Of a stretch of DNA of 64,000 bases, positions 9,958-21,119 are shown in pieces. The position numbers were made by a program, and so were the translations under genes. The DNA is from Erodium maritimum (taxonomy: Eukaryota > Streptophyta > Magnoliopsida > Geraniales > Geraniaceae). Below the pieces are notes generated by a model that saw only the letters and a list, made by a program, of their open reading frames with translations, was not told the DNA's origin and ran no database searches. Location: positions 57,556,336-57,620,335 of the forward strand of contig OY997592.1 in NCBI GenBank assembly GCA_963921825.1, written 5' to 3'. How positions within the stretch are numbered: the stretch's first letter is position 1; every line of letters begins with the position of its first letter.

Positions 9958-11927
9958 ATTTCATGGGCTGGGCTTGGTTTGATCTCAATGACATCCCGAA
10001 AAGTGTCCCACCAGACTGCCCATTTGCGCCTCAGTGGTACAGACTGGAGGACCGGAGAGGAGACAAGGTCAAGGGATAGCTCATGTTAGCTGGCTGGATG
10101 GGACACAGGCTGACGAGGCATTTCCCGATGCTTGGCACTCATACGCAACAGCCGTAGGCCCTGATGGCGTTGCAAATATCCGGTAAAAGGTCTATCTCTC
10201 TCCCAAGCTTTGGTATGTGAGTGTCAATGTGATCGAAGCTTAGGACTTGCTGCCAAGCGATAGAACCAGGTACCCAGAAGTTTTTGTGAAGGCTGTGTTG
10301 GGACACCAAGTATTGAGGACAAAAACATCTCAGGTCAAGAGTATCAACCCAATTTGGAACGAGGACTTGGTGTTAGTAGTTGCTGAACCATTCGACGAGC
10401 CTCTGCTCTTAACAGTTGAAGACAGGGTAGCCCCCAACAAAGACGAAGTATTGGGGAAATGCCTGATACCATTACCCATTGTGCAAAGGAGATTAGATCA
10501 TAAACCCGTTAACACAAGATGGTTCAATCGCGAGAAGCATATGACCAGGGAAGGGGAGCAAAAGAAGGAGATTAAGTTTGCTAGTAGGATTCATTTGAGG
10601 ATATGTTTGGATGGAGGGTATCATGTTTTGGACGAATCAACCCATTACAGTAGTGATCTTAGACCCACTGGTAAGCATTTATGGAGACCCGGCATTGGGG
10701 TTCTTGAAGTCGGGATCTTGAGCGCTCACGGGCTTATGCCTATGAAGACTAAAGACGGGAGGGGCACGACAGACGCGTATTGTGTAGCTAAGTACGGACA
10801 GAAATGGATCCGGACAAGGACAATTGTGGACAGCTTGACTCCGAGGTGGAACGAGCAGTACAGTTGGAAGGTCTATGATCCGTGCACGGTCATTACAATC
10901 AGTGCTTTCGATAACGGGCACTTGCACAAGGGCGATGGAGGGAAGGATTCGAGGATCGGGAAAGTGAGGATTAGGTTGTCTACACTGGAGACTGATCGGG
11001 TTTACACGCATTCGTATCCTCTGCTCGTTCTTCATTCCTCTGGCGTGCAGAAAACTGGGGAGGTTCAATTGGCTGCGAGGTTCTTGTGCTCGTCTCTGAT
11101 CAACATGTTGAATATGTACTCGCATCCGTTGCTGCCAAAAATGCATTACATTCATCCACTCTCTGTGATCCAGCTTGACATGTTGAGGCACCAAGCTATG
11201 CAGATCGTGTCCATGAGGCTGAGCCGCTTCGAGCCACCACTGAGGAAAGAGGTGGTGGAGTATATGCTCGACGTGGACTCACACATGTGGAGCATGAGGA
11301 GGAGCAAGGCTAATTTCTTCAGGATCATGGGTGTTTTGAGCGGCCTCGTTGCTGTGGGAAGATGGTACGATCAGATCTCCCATTGGAGGAACCCGTTCAC
11401 TACCGTACTCATCCACATTCTGCTTACGATCCTGGTTATTTACCCCGAGCTGATCCTTCCCACCGTTTTTTCTCTACCTGTTCTTGATCGGGATATGGAA
11501 CTTCCGGTGGAGGCCTAGATATCCTCTGCACATGGATACGAGGTTGTCACATGTGGACGCGGTTCATCCGAACGAGCTGGACGAGGAGTTTGACACGTTC
11601 CCGACTTCATGGCTGCCTGACGTCTGTAGGATGGGGTATGATCGCCTGAGGAGCATAGGCGGGCGGGTTCAGACGGTGGTGGGAGACATGGCCACTCAGG
11701 GCGAGAGGTTACAGTCCTTACTGAGCTAGAGAGACCCGAGAGCGACCGCGTTGTTCCTGAGTTTCTGTTTGGTGGCTGCTATGGTTCCGTATGTAACGTC
11801 GTTCCAGGTGGTGGGTGTTATAACTGGGATATATATGTTGAGGCATCCTAGGTTTCGCCACAGGCTTCCTTCTGTCCCGCTCAACTTCTTCTGGAGGTTG
11901 CTTGTCCGCTCCGACATCATGTTATGA
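9958..11927 (+). pseudogene. MCTP3/4-type C2 protein, 3' fragment with multiple lesions
   Basis: The frame resumes after the hAT with FDLNDIPKSVPPD and continues through the rest of the first C2 domain, further C2 domains (NPIWNEDLVLVVAEPF; IGVLEVGILSAHGLMPMK… TPRWNEQYSW) and the C-terminal PRT_C membrane domain (RKEVVEYMLDVDSHMWSMRRSKANFFR). Lesions visible are a TAG at 10077-10079, a one-base deletion near 10100-10105, a TAA at 10184-10186, a TAG at 10241-10243, a one-T insertion in the T run near 11466-11471, and a TAG at 11727-11729 replacing the W of SLLSW. The protein end SDIML is at 11927. The longest uninterrupted piece is 10247-11518 (423 codons). The gene is a pseudogene irrespective of the hAT insertion. 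Confidence 0.92.
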
Positions 11928-12332
11928 GCCAATTCTATTTGTAGTCATTATTGCGTCTTTAGTTTCATGTTTGTATTTGCTTTAAATGCACGTTCCTTCC
12001 TTAGGATCCATTTTAAGTCGATTTCGAGGTTTTGTTGTTGAGGTCGGTCGTGCAGGCCCCGAAGTAGTAATGTAAATGGTTGGAAACTAATGTTTGTACG
12101 AGGCCCAGTGACCGTTTTGGTGCATAAACGGCAAGTTACGCGGATGGTTTCATTCGGAATCTAGTATTTGTGCGAGTTGTAGGGTCTTATGGAGCTTTTG
12201 TTTACTATTGCTTGGAAACGGTAACAATGGAGATACGTATACTTGACTTGACCAAGACCGGTGATACATTAAGGATGATAATTGACAGGTTAATTAATCA
12301 TATCAAGTTAATTGTAGGCTCTACTTTAAAAC
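11928..12332 (+). other. 3' flank of the MCTP pseudogene
   Basis: This stretch has no convincing coding region. It is likely the former 3' untranslated region followed by short intergenic sequence up to the Harbinger element. Confidence 0.4.
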
Positions 12333-12335
12333 TTA

Positions 12336-14235
12336 GAGCATCTCCAATGGTTTGACATTAGTAGTGTGAATGAGCATTGTCAAGAAGTGCTTTTTAGCTT
12401 TCTGACATGTCTCCTCCAATTGTCTGACATGACTAGTGTCAGAAGCCATGTTTACACAGTTAAAATAATTTAAAAAGCACCCCAAATATTTGTAATACTT
12501 TGATTTGAAGTCAAATATAAAATGCATGACTACTATTTTTATTTAAAGCCACATATAAAATACATTAAAATTGACAATTAATATTTAATTGCGACCGCCA
12601 TCTCCATATCTAGCCCAAATGTGTTCGACGAGATCAGCGTGGAGTTGGTGATGAACATCCCGATCCCGAATCCTTGTTCTATGGCCCATGATACTTTCCC
12701 TGGTCACCGCTGGTGGTGGTCCTCTACGGACGGTTGGGTCCGGGACACCAATATCTGCAAACGGATCAGTGGGTCATGGCCTCCGTTCATCCTCAACGAT
12801 CATGTTGTGTAGGATAACACAAGCAGTCATGATCACTGCTAGTGAGCTCGTATCCCACATTCGGCTCGGGCGAGTAATGATGTGAAACCGGGCCTGTAGA
12901 ACTCCAAACGCTCGTTCGATATCCTTCCTACACACCTCTTGGTATCTAGCAAAGCATCTTTGCTTGGGCTTCTGTGGAGCAGGTAATGACTTCACAAATG
13001 TTGCCCAAGCAGGATAAATTCCATCTGTCAAGTAATACGGGGTTTCGTATTCTCTACCGTTGACCTTAAACTTCACATTTGGAGCGAAGCCTTTTACTAC
13101 CTGGGAGAACAAGGTAGACCTATTGAGCACGTTGATGTAGTTGTTGGAGCCCGGTGTCCCAAAAAAAGAGTGTCAAATCCAAAGGTCTTGGGATGCAACG
13201 GCTTCTATCATGATCGTGGGGACGTTCCCGTGGTCCCTACTTGCGAACTGTGCAGACCATGCCACAAGAAAGTTCTTCTAATCCCGGTGCATGCAGTCAA
13301 GACTCCTTATCATCCCCGGAAAGTCGCGCTCTTCGTTCATTCCCAACAAACGTCTTGTATCTTCCACGGTCGGATGGCGTAGATATGTCCGCCCGTAAAC
13401 CTTGATGACGCCCAAGAAAAACTTCTTCAGGCAGTCCAACGAAGTGCTCTCCGTCATTCGCAAATACTCGTCGCAGGCATCGGCGGGACCTCAATAACAG
13501 AGCTGACAAAGTGATATCGTGCACTTCTGGTGTGTAGTGAAAGAGGCCCTCCCCGTAGCATCCTTTCCGTTACGGAAGTAGGCGTACCGGTCACTCAAAC
13601 CATTCATGATCCGTATGAACATGTCCCTCGGCATCCGGAACCGTCGCCAAAACTGTTGGTCGTTGTACACCGTTCTATGCGCGAAGTAGTCACAGATCAA
13701 CCCTTCGTGTGCATCTTCTCGATTGCGCTCAATCACTCTCTGCTTTGGTCGCGGCGCCGACCCTGAGCCCTTGGCCTCATCAGCATCCCGAGCCCTTGGC
13801 ATTATCGCTGACAGCACTTGATCGTGTATTGTTTTTACCGTTGTCTCAGCAAGCCTGCTCATCGCTTGGTCTATTTCTTTGGGAGTCATTTGCTTCATTT
13901 CTTCTGGCATTGGAAAATTCGCCATCGAAAAAAATAAAACTAGGAAAAAAAACGAGAGAATTTGGAGAGGAATAGAGGAAATGGAGCTTGAAACAAGTGA
14001 GAGGGGGTGAAAATTTGTTTGGGTGGATATGAATTTATAGAAAATTGTAGGGTTGTTTTTTAATCGGCGCCGACACGTGTCGGCTTCCCACTGGGCCGCC
14101 GACTAGCCGTTGAGGCAGAGACGACGCGTCGCGTCGTTGCAGGATTCTACAACGACACGCTGACACGCCCCCCTTGACACGATCCTTTGACACGACGAGC
14201 CGTACCAGCGAGTCATGTCAGCGCCGTGTCTGTTC
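12336..14235 (-). mobile_element. PIF/Harbinger element, 1.9 kb
   Basis: A 3 bp TSD TTA lies at 12333-12335 and 14236-14238. The left end begins GAGCATCTCCAATGG and the right end, read inward, begins GAACAGACACGGCGC; plant PIF/Harbinger ends of this type start GAGCA. The minus strand carries a DDE transposase (12585-13925). The subterminal sequence at 14060-14115 (the GCCGACACGTG region) is shared with the end of a second element at 23700, so both belong to one family. The Myb-like second ORF of autonomous members is absent. Confidence 0.82.
12585..13925 (-). pseudogene. PIF/Harbinger transposase with four in-frame stops
   Basis: The frame starts MANFPMPEEMKQ at 13925 and stays in one phase for 447 codons to the TAA at 12585-12587. 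It shows the N-terminal DNA-binding region (FRMPRDMFIRIMNGL), the first catalytic aspartate in SLDCMH, and the glutamate block IERAFGVLQARFHIITRP. The second catalytic aspartate, normally in NNDINVL, is a tyrosine here (NNYINVL). Four premature stops occur, at 13491-13493, 13278-13280, 13173-13175 and 12774-12776; at least two replace conserved tryptophans. There is no frameshift, so decay is by point substitution only. Confidence 0.9.
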
Positions 14236-14238
14236 TTA

Positions 14239-15905
14239 TACTTTTGTCTTTGGATGGAATTAGGGTTCAAGTTCTACTAAAAGTATCTTTAAAGTCGTAT
14301 GTATCATTATCTTCCATTGGACAAATAAATATACGATTGGGTTTACTACTGCTTTGTATTTAAGTTAGTCTTAATCCTTAATAGAAAACTAGACCCATAA
14401 GATATCAGATTAGGGCCGAACCTGAAACCAAAACTCAAATTGTTATATACTTTCAGGGAAACCACCTCCCAAACCCACCGGCCAGTTATCGTATCAATGG
14501 CAAAATTAAATCACTTTACACATAATAATAAATAAAATTACAATAATAATAAGTTATACATCTGGTATTGTACAATTTATTTTAATCTAACCTAATCCAT
14601 CAACCACACATGCTCTCAAACAAATATACTCGAAGGATTCGAACAAATGATCTGGAGGAGATGTGAGACGTAAATAGCTCTTCACCATCGTACTAACCCA
14701 AGTGGGCGAAAATCAGGTCAACCTAAAATAACTGTGTTGTCATATAAATGCGCTAAACCTTTTGTTTAAACCTTTGCATAACAATTTTTTATAAGCAATT
14801 ATAAAGACAAATACAGACATCAGAATGAGCGACCCAATTACTGTCATTTTTGACACAACACACTGCTATAACTTCGTTTTCACTAATGCTATCACAAGGA
14901 GAAGGAGTGACAAGGATTGGGGAAACAAGAACCTTGTACACTCAAACCTAGTAAACTCTATATTGTCCAATTGCTGAGGGAACAAAAGCTGGATGTGCTG
15001 GATGCAAAGATACCTTGTGTATTATGTGTTGTTTTGTTGTTGAAAGTCCAATATTTATACGATGTAGATTATCTATCGTATCTTTTTTTTTGTTCGTTTC
15101 AAAATAAATATATTGTTAAACATCTTTCATCGGAAAAATTAAGCAGTAAAACAAAAACATTGTTTCCACATGATCTTCTATGTGTTTAGACTTTGTGCAG
15201 GGGTAAGTATATTCAACTATATGCAAGTGCTTGATTGTATCATAACACAGTTCAAGTGCAGAGCATGCATGAGTCGATTGATTTATAATCTTTCTGAACT
15301 TATCCATTGTAATTTTATATTTTAATGGAACGACAAGTTACGCTTTACATCTTAAGATAACGTTTTATTGAAATTGATATCGTCCGGTTTTGTCCCAATC
15401 AAATTTAAGTAATGTAACTTAGAGCCAAATGCGTCCGGTCGTGGCGAAAATTATTATTAGCATATCAAAGAGGATATGAGATGGATTATGCTAATATTCC
15501 AAGTGAAAGTTAGGTTTTGTAAGATTGCTCTTGATCGGAACAGAAAGAACAAAACTATGCCTTTGCCGAATCATGCTGATCTTTGTAGACAATGAGTGTG
15601 TGATCATATCCAAAACCATTTCTTATACTTAGTGAGATATGGATCGGCAACTTTTTGCGCTCAATCTATATAAACTTGTGCCCACAAATGGCCAACATTT
15701 TCATGTATTTCTTTATCATTCATTTGGAGGGTATTAGTTCATCCGGCTGCTAAATGTTAACTAGGGTTTGGTGGAGTGGAATATCCCTCAAAATTCTTTT
15801 AGTTTTCAATTACAATACCATAATAAATGTATTGAGAACAAAAATTGACGTTTTTTTTAATGTTGGATAATAGATATTATAAAAGAGAGATCGAATTTTT
15901 GGTTG
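14239..15905. other. AT-rich intergenic stretch
   Basis: Only short open frames occur here (for example 14917-15189) and none shows a domain, biased composition or splice pattern suggesting a gene. No repeat with clear ends was recognised. Confidence 0.5.
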
Positions 15906-16370
15906 CTATTTTTTTGAGGAAAAAAAGCTCTCTGTCCATCTCTTCGTGAGGTTCATTTCTACCCTAGTCAGGGTCTCGTCGCCTTCGCCGACCACAATCT
16001 GTGTCCTCGCCATCGCCGATCCCGACTGCGTCTTCGTGTTCGCTCGCCGCTCCAGTTGGTCCTGCCATCTTAGACCGTTCGTCGTCCTCTCTGCTCCCCA
16101 ACGAGACCGTCGTCTCCGCTGCTTCCGACGACGTTCCGTCGCCGCCCCTCGTCGTCTCAGTCCCTCTCTGTACCGGATATGTCTGCTCCTTGCCGGACTC
16201 ACTCGGAAATGACATCCAACGACCAGATCTAACCCGTCGCTGACGAATCTCATCAGCACGATGCCCCCGACCCAATAGGTTTTCTGTCCGGCGCCACCTT
16301 CACCCTGTCACCTGATGTAGACCCCTCGCGCCCCCTGCCGGACCACCAATGGCCGACTGGTCTCCTAGCC

Positions 16371-17432
16371 TTGAAGGACAAGCCTGGTACGTACCCGACA
16401 GCCTCCGAGTTTCCTGAGGCTCCGGCGACCGTCTTGGCTCAGGGCGAAAGCCAACTGGTAGTGAGGGAGGCTCGGACAGACCTGTTGTCCCGTTCTCGGC
16501 CACAGACACCGACGGTGGTGCCTAGATACCGTCCTCCGACAGATCGGATATCGGACACGAGCCCTCGGCCAGCCGGCGGACGGGGGCTGAGTGTATGTCC
16601 ACCTGAGGTTAACTCGACCCGTATCTCCCCCGTCCCGGATTGGGAGGACGATGATGACGAGGTGGTGGTCTCGGAGGAAGGGGTCCCGCTCTTCACCAAG
16701 GGCACATACCAGTTCTCCCTGGCAGCCCGGGTTGCAGGGGACCGGGTCCACAATCAAAACGTTGTCTGTGCGATGATGTTACAGAAGTGGAAGGTGAATG
16801 GAATTCGGGTGGAATTCATGTCCCCGGAGGTTACAAGATATCACTTCCCGTTCGTAGAGACGATGGAAAATATCCGTCATAAGGGCCCCTGGAGTTTAAA
16901 GGGTTTCCCCCTTCTGTTGGAGCCAGTCAAACAATATGTCTCGGCCAATGAGATTAACTTCCGTCATGTGGAGCTTGGTGTCAGGGCGTTAAATGTCCCG
17001 GTGGGAGCCAGGAACTCTTACATCCGCGGTCTCATTGCAGATAGTATCGGCACCCAAGTACTATCGGCTCCGATTCCGTTGGCTAGACGGGAGGACATGT
17101 TTTTATGGATGTGGGTCCGAATGGAGTTGAACAGACCTCTACGGAGAAGACTACGACTTAGATTTCCAGGTACCACATCTTCCGCTGTGATTGAACTGCA
17201 ATATGAGAGGCTAGCGGATTTTTGTCGCAAGTGTGGAATGTTAACCCACAGAATCACGGGTTGCACGACTCAGTTGTCGGGGATTGGTCGGGAAGAGATC
17301 TGGTACGATCTGTCTATCCTGGTCCCAAGGCAGATGGATGTGGATCAGCTGTTGAGGACGGTCTGGAATACACCCCCCACCCCCCCCCCCCCACCCGACG
17401 ACACACCCGACTATTACTTATCTCCTGAGTGA
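16371..17432 (+). pseudogene. Plant LINE ORF1 protein (DUF4283 plus CCHC knuckle)
   Basis: The 353-codon frame has a proline-rich N-terminus, an acidic stretch, and then the DUF4283-like region (about residues 110-260) with the usual block RHKGPWSLKGFPLLLEP. A zinc knuckle follows at DFCRKCGMLTHRITGC (CX2CX4HX4C), and the frame ends after a proline run encoded by a C-rich tract at 17373-17392. Such proteins bind LINE RNA. After the stop, related C-terminal text continues in other frames, so the ORF is probably shortened by a frameshift. Confidence 0.75.
17373..17392 (+). repeat. C-rich homopolymer tract in LINE ORF1
   Basis: Six C, one A, then thirteen C interrupt the ORF1 C-terminus and encode a proline run. 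It is one of several long C or G runs in the window. Confidence 0.95.
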
Positions 17433-18455
17433 TCTGTCCTTGAATCCGCTGATTCAATCCAGGGAAATTACTATGGGTGAAAGTCTACCCAGTGCAGACA
17501 TTTCGGAGTCTGACAATCTGGCTAGGGTTACCCCAGGAGGGGCAACCAATGTAATGTAGGAGGGAGGGCGTCGAGTCTCTAGAGGGCCCCCGGGTTTCAC
17601 GAAGCCTGACAATCTAGCTAACGTCCACCCTGCTGCTGATCCTATTGACCGAGCTGGGCCTGGAGCTACTGTAGTGACCCGGGAGGGGAAAGAGAAAGAT
17701 CCCCTGTTGAAGGAGAAAGATCCCCATGCAGGACTGGGGAAAAGAGGGCCCAGCCGAGGAAAGGGTAAGCTGACTACCCTAAAGACTAGGAGCGGGTCAT
17801 TGTATGCTCGTCCGCCGGAGTCGAAGAGGTCGCTGGATGATCCGACATCGTGTGGCCGGTATACCAGAAAGAGGATATGGAAGAGAAGACGGAGGCACAG
17901 CAGCCTCCGATGCAAGAATGACCCGACCTGGAAGGGGTGGGTGGAGTCGCCCTCAGACTATACCTACAGACCCGAGACAGCCAGTGCTGGGAGGTCCCAG
18001 GCAGCCTGCAACATCAGCAAAGTATTTTTATTTGTTTTCTTGTTATATGCGTTATCTTTGGAACAATGTATTTCCTGTTTGCTTTAGGACCTTTTACTTT
18101 ATGTCTCGTTGTTTTGAGACGATGGTAAGAAGTTGTCTTGAGTTTGTGCCCGCGATTTCAAGTGGGCTATTATTATGGGTCCATGAGCGCCGGGCCTGTT
18201 ACGGTCGGCTCGGACATACATCTGGAACCCGGGGCGGTCACGCCCCGTCTTGTTTGATTACCTATTAGTATTTATGAAAGTCTCCGGTTACCTGTTTCAA
18301 AAAAAAAAAGAGCTCGATGGCACTGGTCAGAAAAAAAACATCGGAGAACATCCGCAATCCACAGTTAAGACTGGAAACCTAAATAATAAAAAAGCTTAAA
18401 CTTTGTGTGACTAAAAATAGATAACAACTGCTACCAACAATAAACGCAGGAACAA

Positions 18456-20276
18456 CCTTGTTCCTTGGATCCAAATGTAACAAAGTCTGAAGTAGAGGCT
18501 ATACTACAACTTGACATTAGCTAAGGCGGGCTTTCTCTCTGCACCCCGAGCTCTCAGCAAAACCCTAGCTTTCTAACCTTAGCCGCCGCCCCTTTTACCC
18601 CCATGGTAGCAGCTACGGCCTCAGGCCAAGGTTGTTACCGGTGGAGGTCACCCTTCTCTCCTCCCTTCTTTCTTCTTCTCCCCTCTTTTTATTCTTCTCT
18701 CTGCTCTCCTTTGCTCCGTGAATCATACCTACAGGTGAAGCCGGGTTATTTCAGGTCTTTGCTTCTGAAATTAAGCTCGGGGAGCTTCCCTCTGTGCTCT
18801 CTGTCCGGCTTCAAGGTCTCAAGGCTTCGTGCTACTCATTGCATCCTCTGCCAAGCGTAGCCTCGCAGATCTGAATCTCTGGTATGATGCCCCCTTCTCC
18901 GGCCTGTCTTTGCTGCTCTGGCCATGCCTTCAAGTCCCACGGTGGTGGAGCTCGAAGCTCGTCTTTGGTGGTGGCTATCTTTTAATTTCTAGGTGAAGCT
19001 TGGTGCGTAGGGGTTGAAGGGTGTATCAGCTCTTCGTTCTGATTTGTAGTTTAGGTCGGGCCGAGGGGTTCAGGTCTGGTCAGGTTTTGGGTCAGGCCTA
19101 GGTGGGTCCTCAGTTTGGGCTCGGTTCTGGTCCTGGCCCGGCCCAGTTTCTGTTGCTCTGATTCTGGCCTCCTCCGGCATCTCTTCAGTATCTTTGTGGG
19201 ACGCGTTTCTTGGCTTTGGCTTTAGATCGTGGGACTCAGTTTCAGATGCACCATTCATAGCTACTTCGGTATTGGTCGTTGCTCCGGAGCGTTCAGTGAG
19301 TTACTGGTTGTCAGTTTGTGGTTCCAGTTGTCCCCGGTGCTCAGGGACAGCCCTTCTCCATCTCGAAGTTTTCAGCTGCAATGGGGACCTGGTTTTTGGA
19401 TTGGGTAGGATCATGGGTTAGGAGCTTTTTCGCTGATTAGTTTAGTCGTTCGTCTTCGTCATTTCCATGCTTTTTCGTCGATTTACTTGTCTCATTTAGG
19501 TGTTCTCTGGTTCTCTTCTTAGTCGGTGGAGATTTGGGGTCGGGTTAGCCTAACTCTCCTTTTGGATCGTCAGCGTGTGTTGGCCGTCGGTGGGTTAATT
19601 CGTTAATCGAGTTAATTGAGCAGTGTGAGAAATTTTAGTCTCGTTTAAATAGTGGAAATTTAAGGTTTCGGTTTTTTATTCAGAACTGAGGTGGGTGTTC
19701 TTGAGGTCGACTAAGCTCCTCTTTTCTGATTTGTCGTGGTTGATTGAGGGGTCGGATTAGTCGACTCCTTTCGAGTCGATCCGTGGTGTAGGCTCGGATT
19801 GGGTTTTCCTTGTGAAGACTGAGCAGTGCTCGTTTGCGTCGCCTGTTCTCTGGCGATAGGCCTGTTTCTCTCGTTATTCCCAAGGTTGTGGGTCGGAGGT
19901 CTGCGGAGTATTGAGAAGTCGATCTTGTTGTTCTGATCTCTAGTGCTTCATGTTGGTAATATTTGGGTTATAGACCTTTTTTTTTCTTCATGTTTGCAAT
20001 ATTTGGTAGTTAGGCCGTTTTTATCGCTCCTACCCTAGGTCGGTGTTCTGTTTGTTTTCTGAGCGCCATGTTTGGCAGGCTCTTGGTTGAGGCGTCTTTA
20101 TGATGTGCCCTTCATTTAATTGGACGAGGTGTCTCGGTCCGGTTTTTGAATGGAGGTTGTGGTTTGAATGTCAGTGCTCTTGTTTGTACTGTTGGGTTTT
20201 TGTAGCTAGAAACCTTTATGTCCTCCCTTTACCGCAAAGGGAGAGATTTATAATACTATTTTGCTGACAAAAAAAA
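18456..20276 (+). mobile_element. Non-coding LINE-type retroposon flanked by a 20 bp TSD
   Basis: A 20 bp direct repeat with one mismatch lies at 18436-18455 and 20277-20296, starting aacaataaacgca. The segment between them ends in a poly(A) run (about 20268-20278). It has a leader-like start with accctagc motifs and no ORF longer than about 85 codons. A long TSD plus poly(A) shows target-primed reverse transcription. It is probably a LINE that has lost both ORFs and kept its leader and 3' end. Confidence 0.75.
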
Positions 20277-20573
20277 AACAATAAACGCATGAACAATAAA
20301 ATGTTGAAAAACTCTAAAGTGAGTCTACAAGGGATAATTATGGTAGCGGTTGAGACCACAAATACAACCAATAAAAACCGAGAGTAAAGGCCTAGTTAGC
20401 CTTAAACCATAGAACTGATTGTAAACATCTAGCCTATGCACTCCCCCGAGCATCCGGATCACATCATCGTCCCCCCTTGGATAGTAGAGAGGGCCTAACA
20501 AAACGTGGGAATGTTGGCTCTCGATCTGGTAGGAGAGTGTCGCACCGGTACTTGATGGAACTGATGACACCTC

Positions 20574-20939
20574 ATGGCTAGTGAGAATGTGGTACCCGCG
20601 GACCCTTCATTGACTCCTATGCTGCTCATTGAAGGAGGCGAGGGTGTTTGCCACCCTTTGCTACTTTTCCTGATACCATATCTGAATCCACGTATCCTTG
20701 GGACTCGCCTCCCTGAAGATCAGCAACTGGCCTTTACTTGTGGCCAGGGAGAGACCATGTCACTATCACCTACCTTCCTTGGTTGTTCTATTTCTCCACC
20801 CTCCCACTTGGGTCCATTTGGGCAGGACCCCGTGAGGTTTTCGAGAACCAAACGGTTTCCTACCTCTTCGTTTCCCACCGCTTTCCTCCGAGGGAGTCGT
20901 CTCCCTCCCCATGACGAATGTATCCTCTCCTATGATTAG
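20574..20939 (+). CDS. Unrecognised short ORF, doubtful
   Basis: This is an open frame of 121 codons with proline and leucine rich text and no recognisable domain. It lies between two LINE derivatives in GC-rich sequence and may be a piece of LINE leader or ORF1. I see no splice sites or neighbouring exons that support a host gene. Confidence 0.12.
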   Translation: MASENVVPADPSLTPMLLIEGGEGVCHPLLLFLIPYLNPRILGTRLPEDQQLAFTCGQGETMSLSPTFLGCSISPPSHLGPFGQDPVRFSRTKRFPTSSFPTAFLRGSRLPPHDECILSYD

Positions 20940-21119
20940 AGGTTGGCACTATTCGATCGTAACCACAGTAATAAACGAATTCGAATCGAAAATATTATGG
21001 TTTGATTATTCAGTTTATTTTATTAGATTAGTTTGATTACTTATAAAATTTAGGTATGATTTCGATTACTACAACTAGATAATCAAATTAACAGAAAAAT
21101 TATTGTGTCAGTGTAGTTT

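Larger units (their letters stand above)
15906..18309 (+). mobile_element. L1-type LINE derivative with ORF1 only
   Basis: The element has a GC-rich leader from about 15930, an ORF1 with DUF4283-like and CCHC regions (16371-17432), a degenerate continuation to about 18010, a short 3' region and a poly(A) tail at 18298-18309. ORF2 with endonuclease and reverse transcriptase is missing, and ORF1 leads straight to the 3' end, so this is an internally deleted, non-autonomous LINE. The exact 5' end and TSD are unclear. Confidence 0.75.

Noticed and set aside
10679..11194. 171-codon minus-strand frame
   Set aside because: It is the shadow of the MCTP 3' fragment on the other strand.
14316..14340. 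ccattggaca at 14316 as the right end of the Harbinger element
   Set aside because: The end at 14235 with a TTA duplication and the GAACAGAC inverted end fits better.
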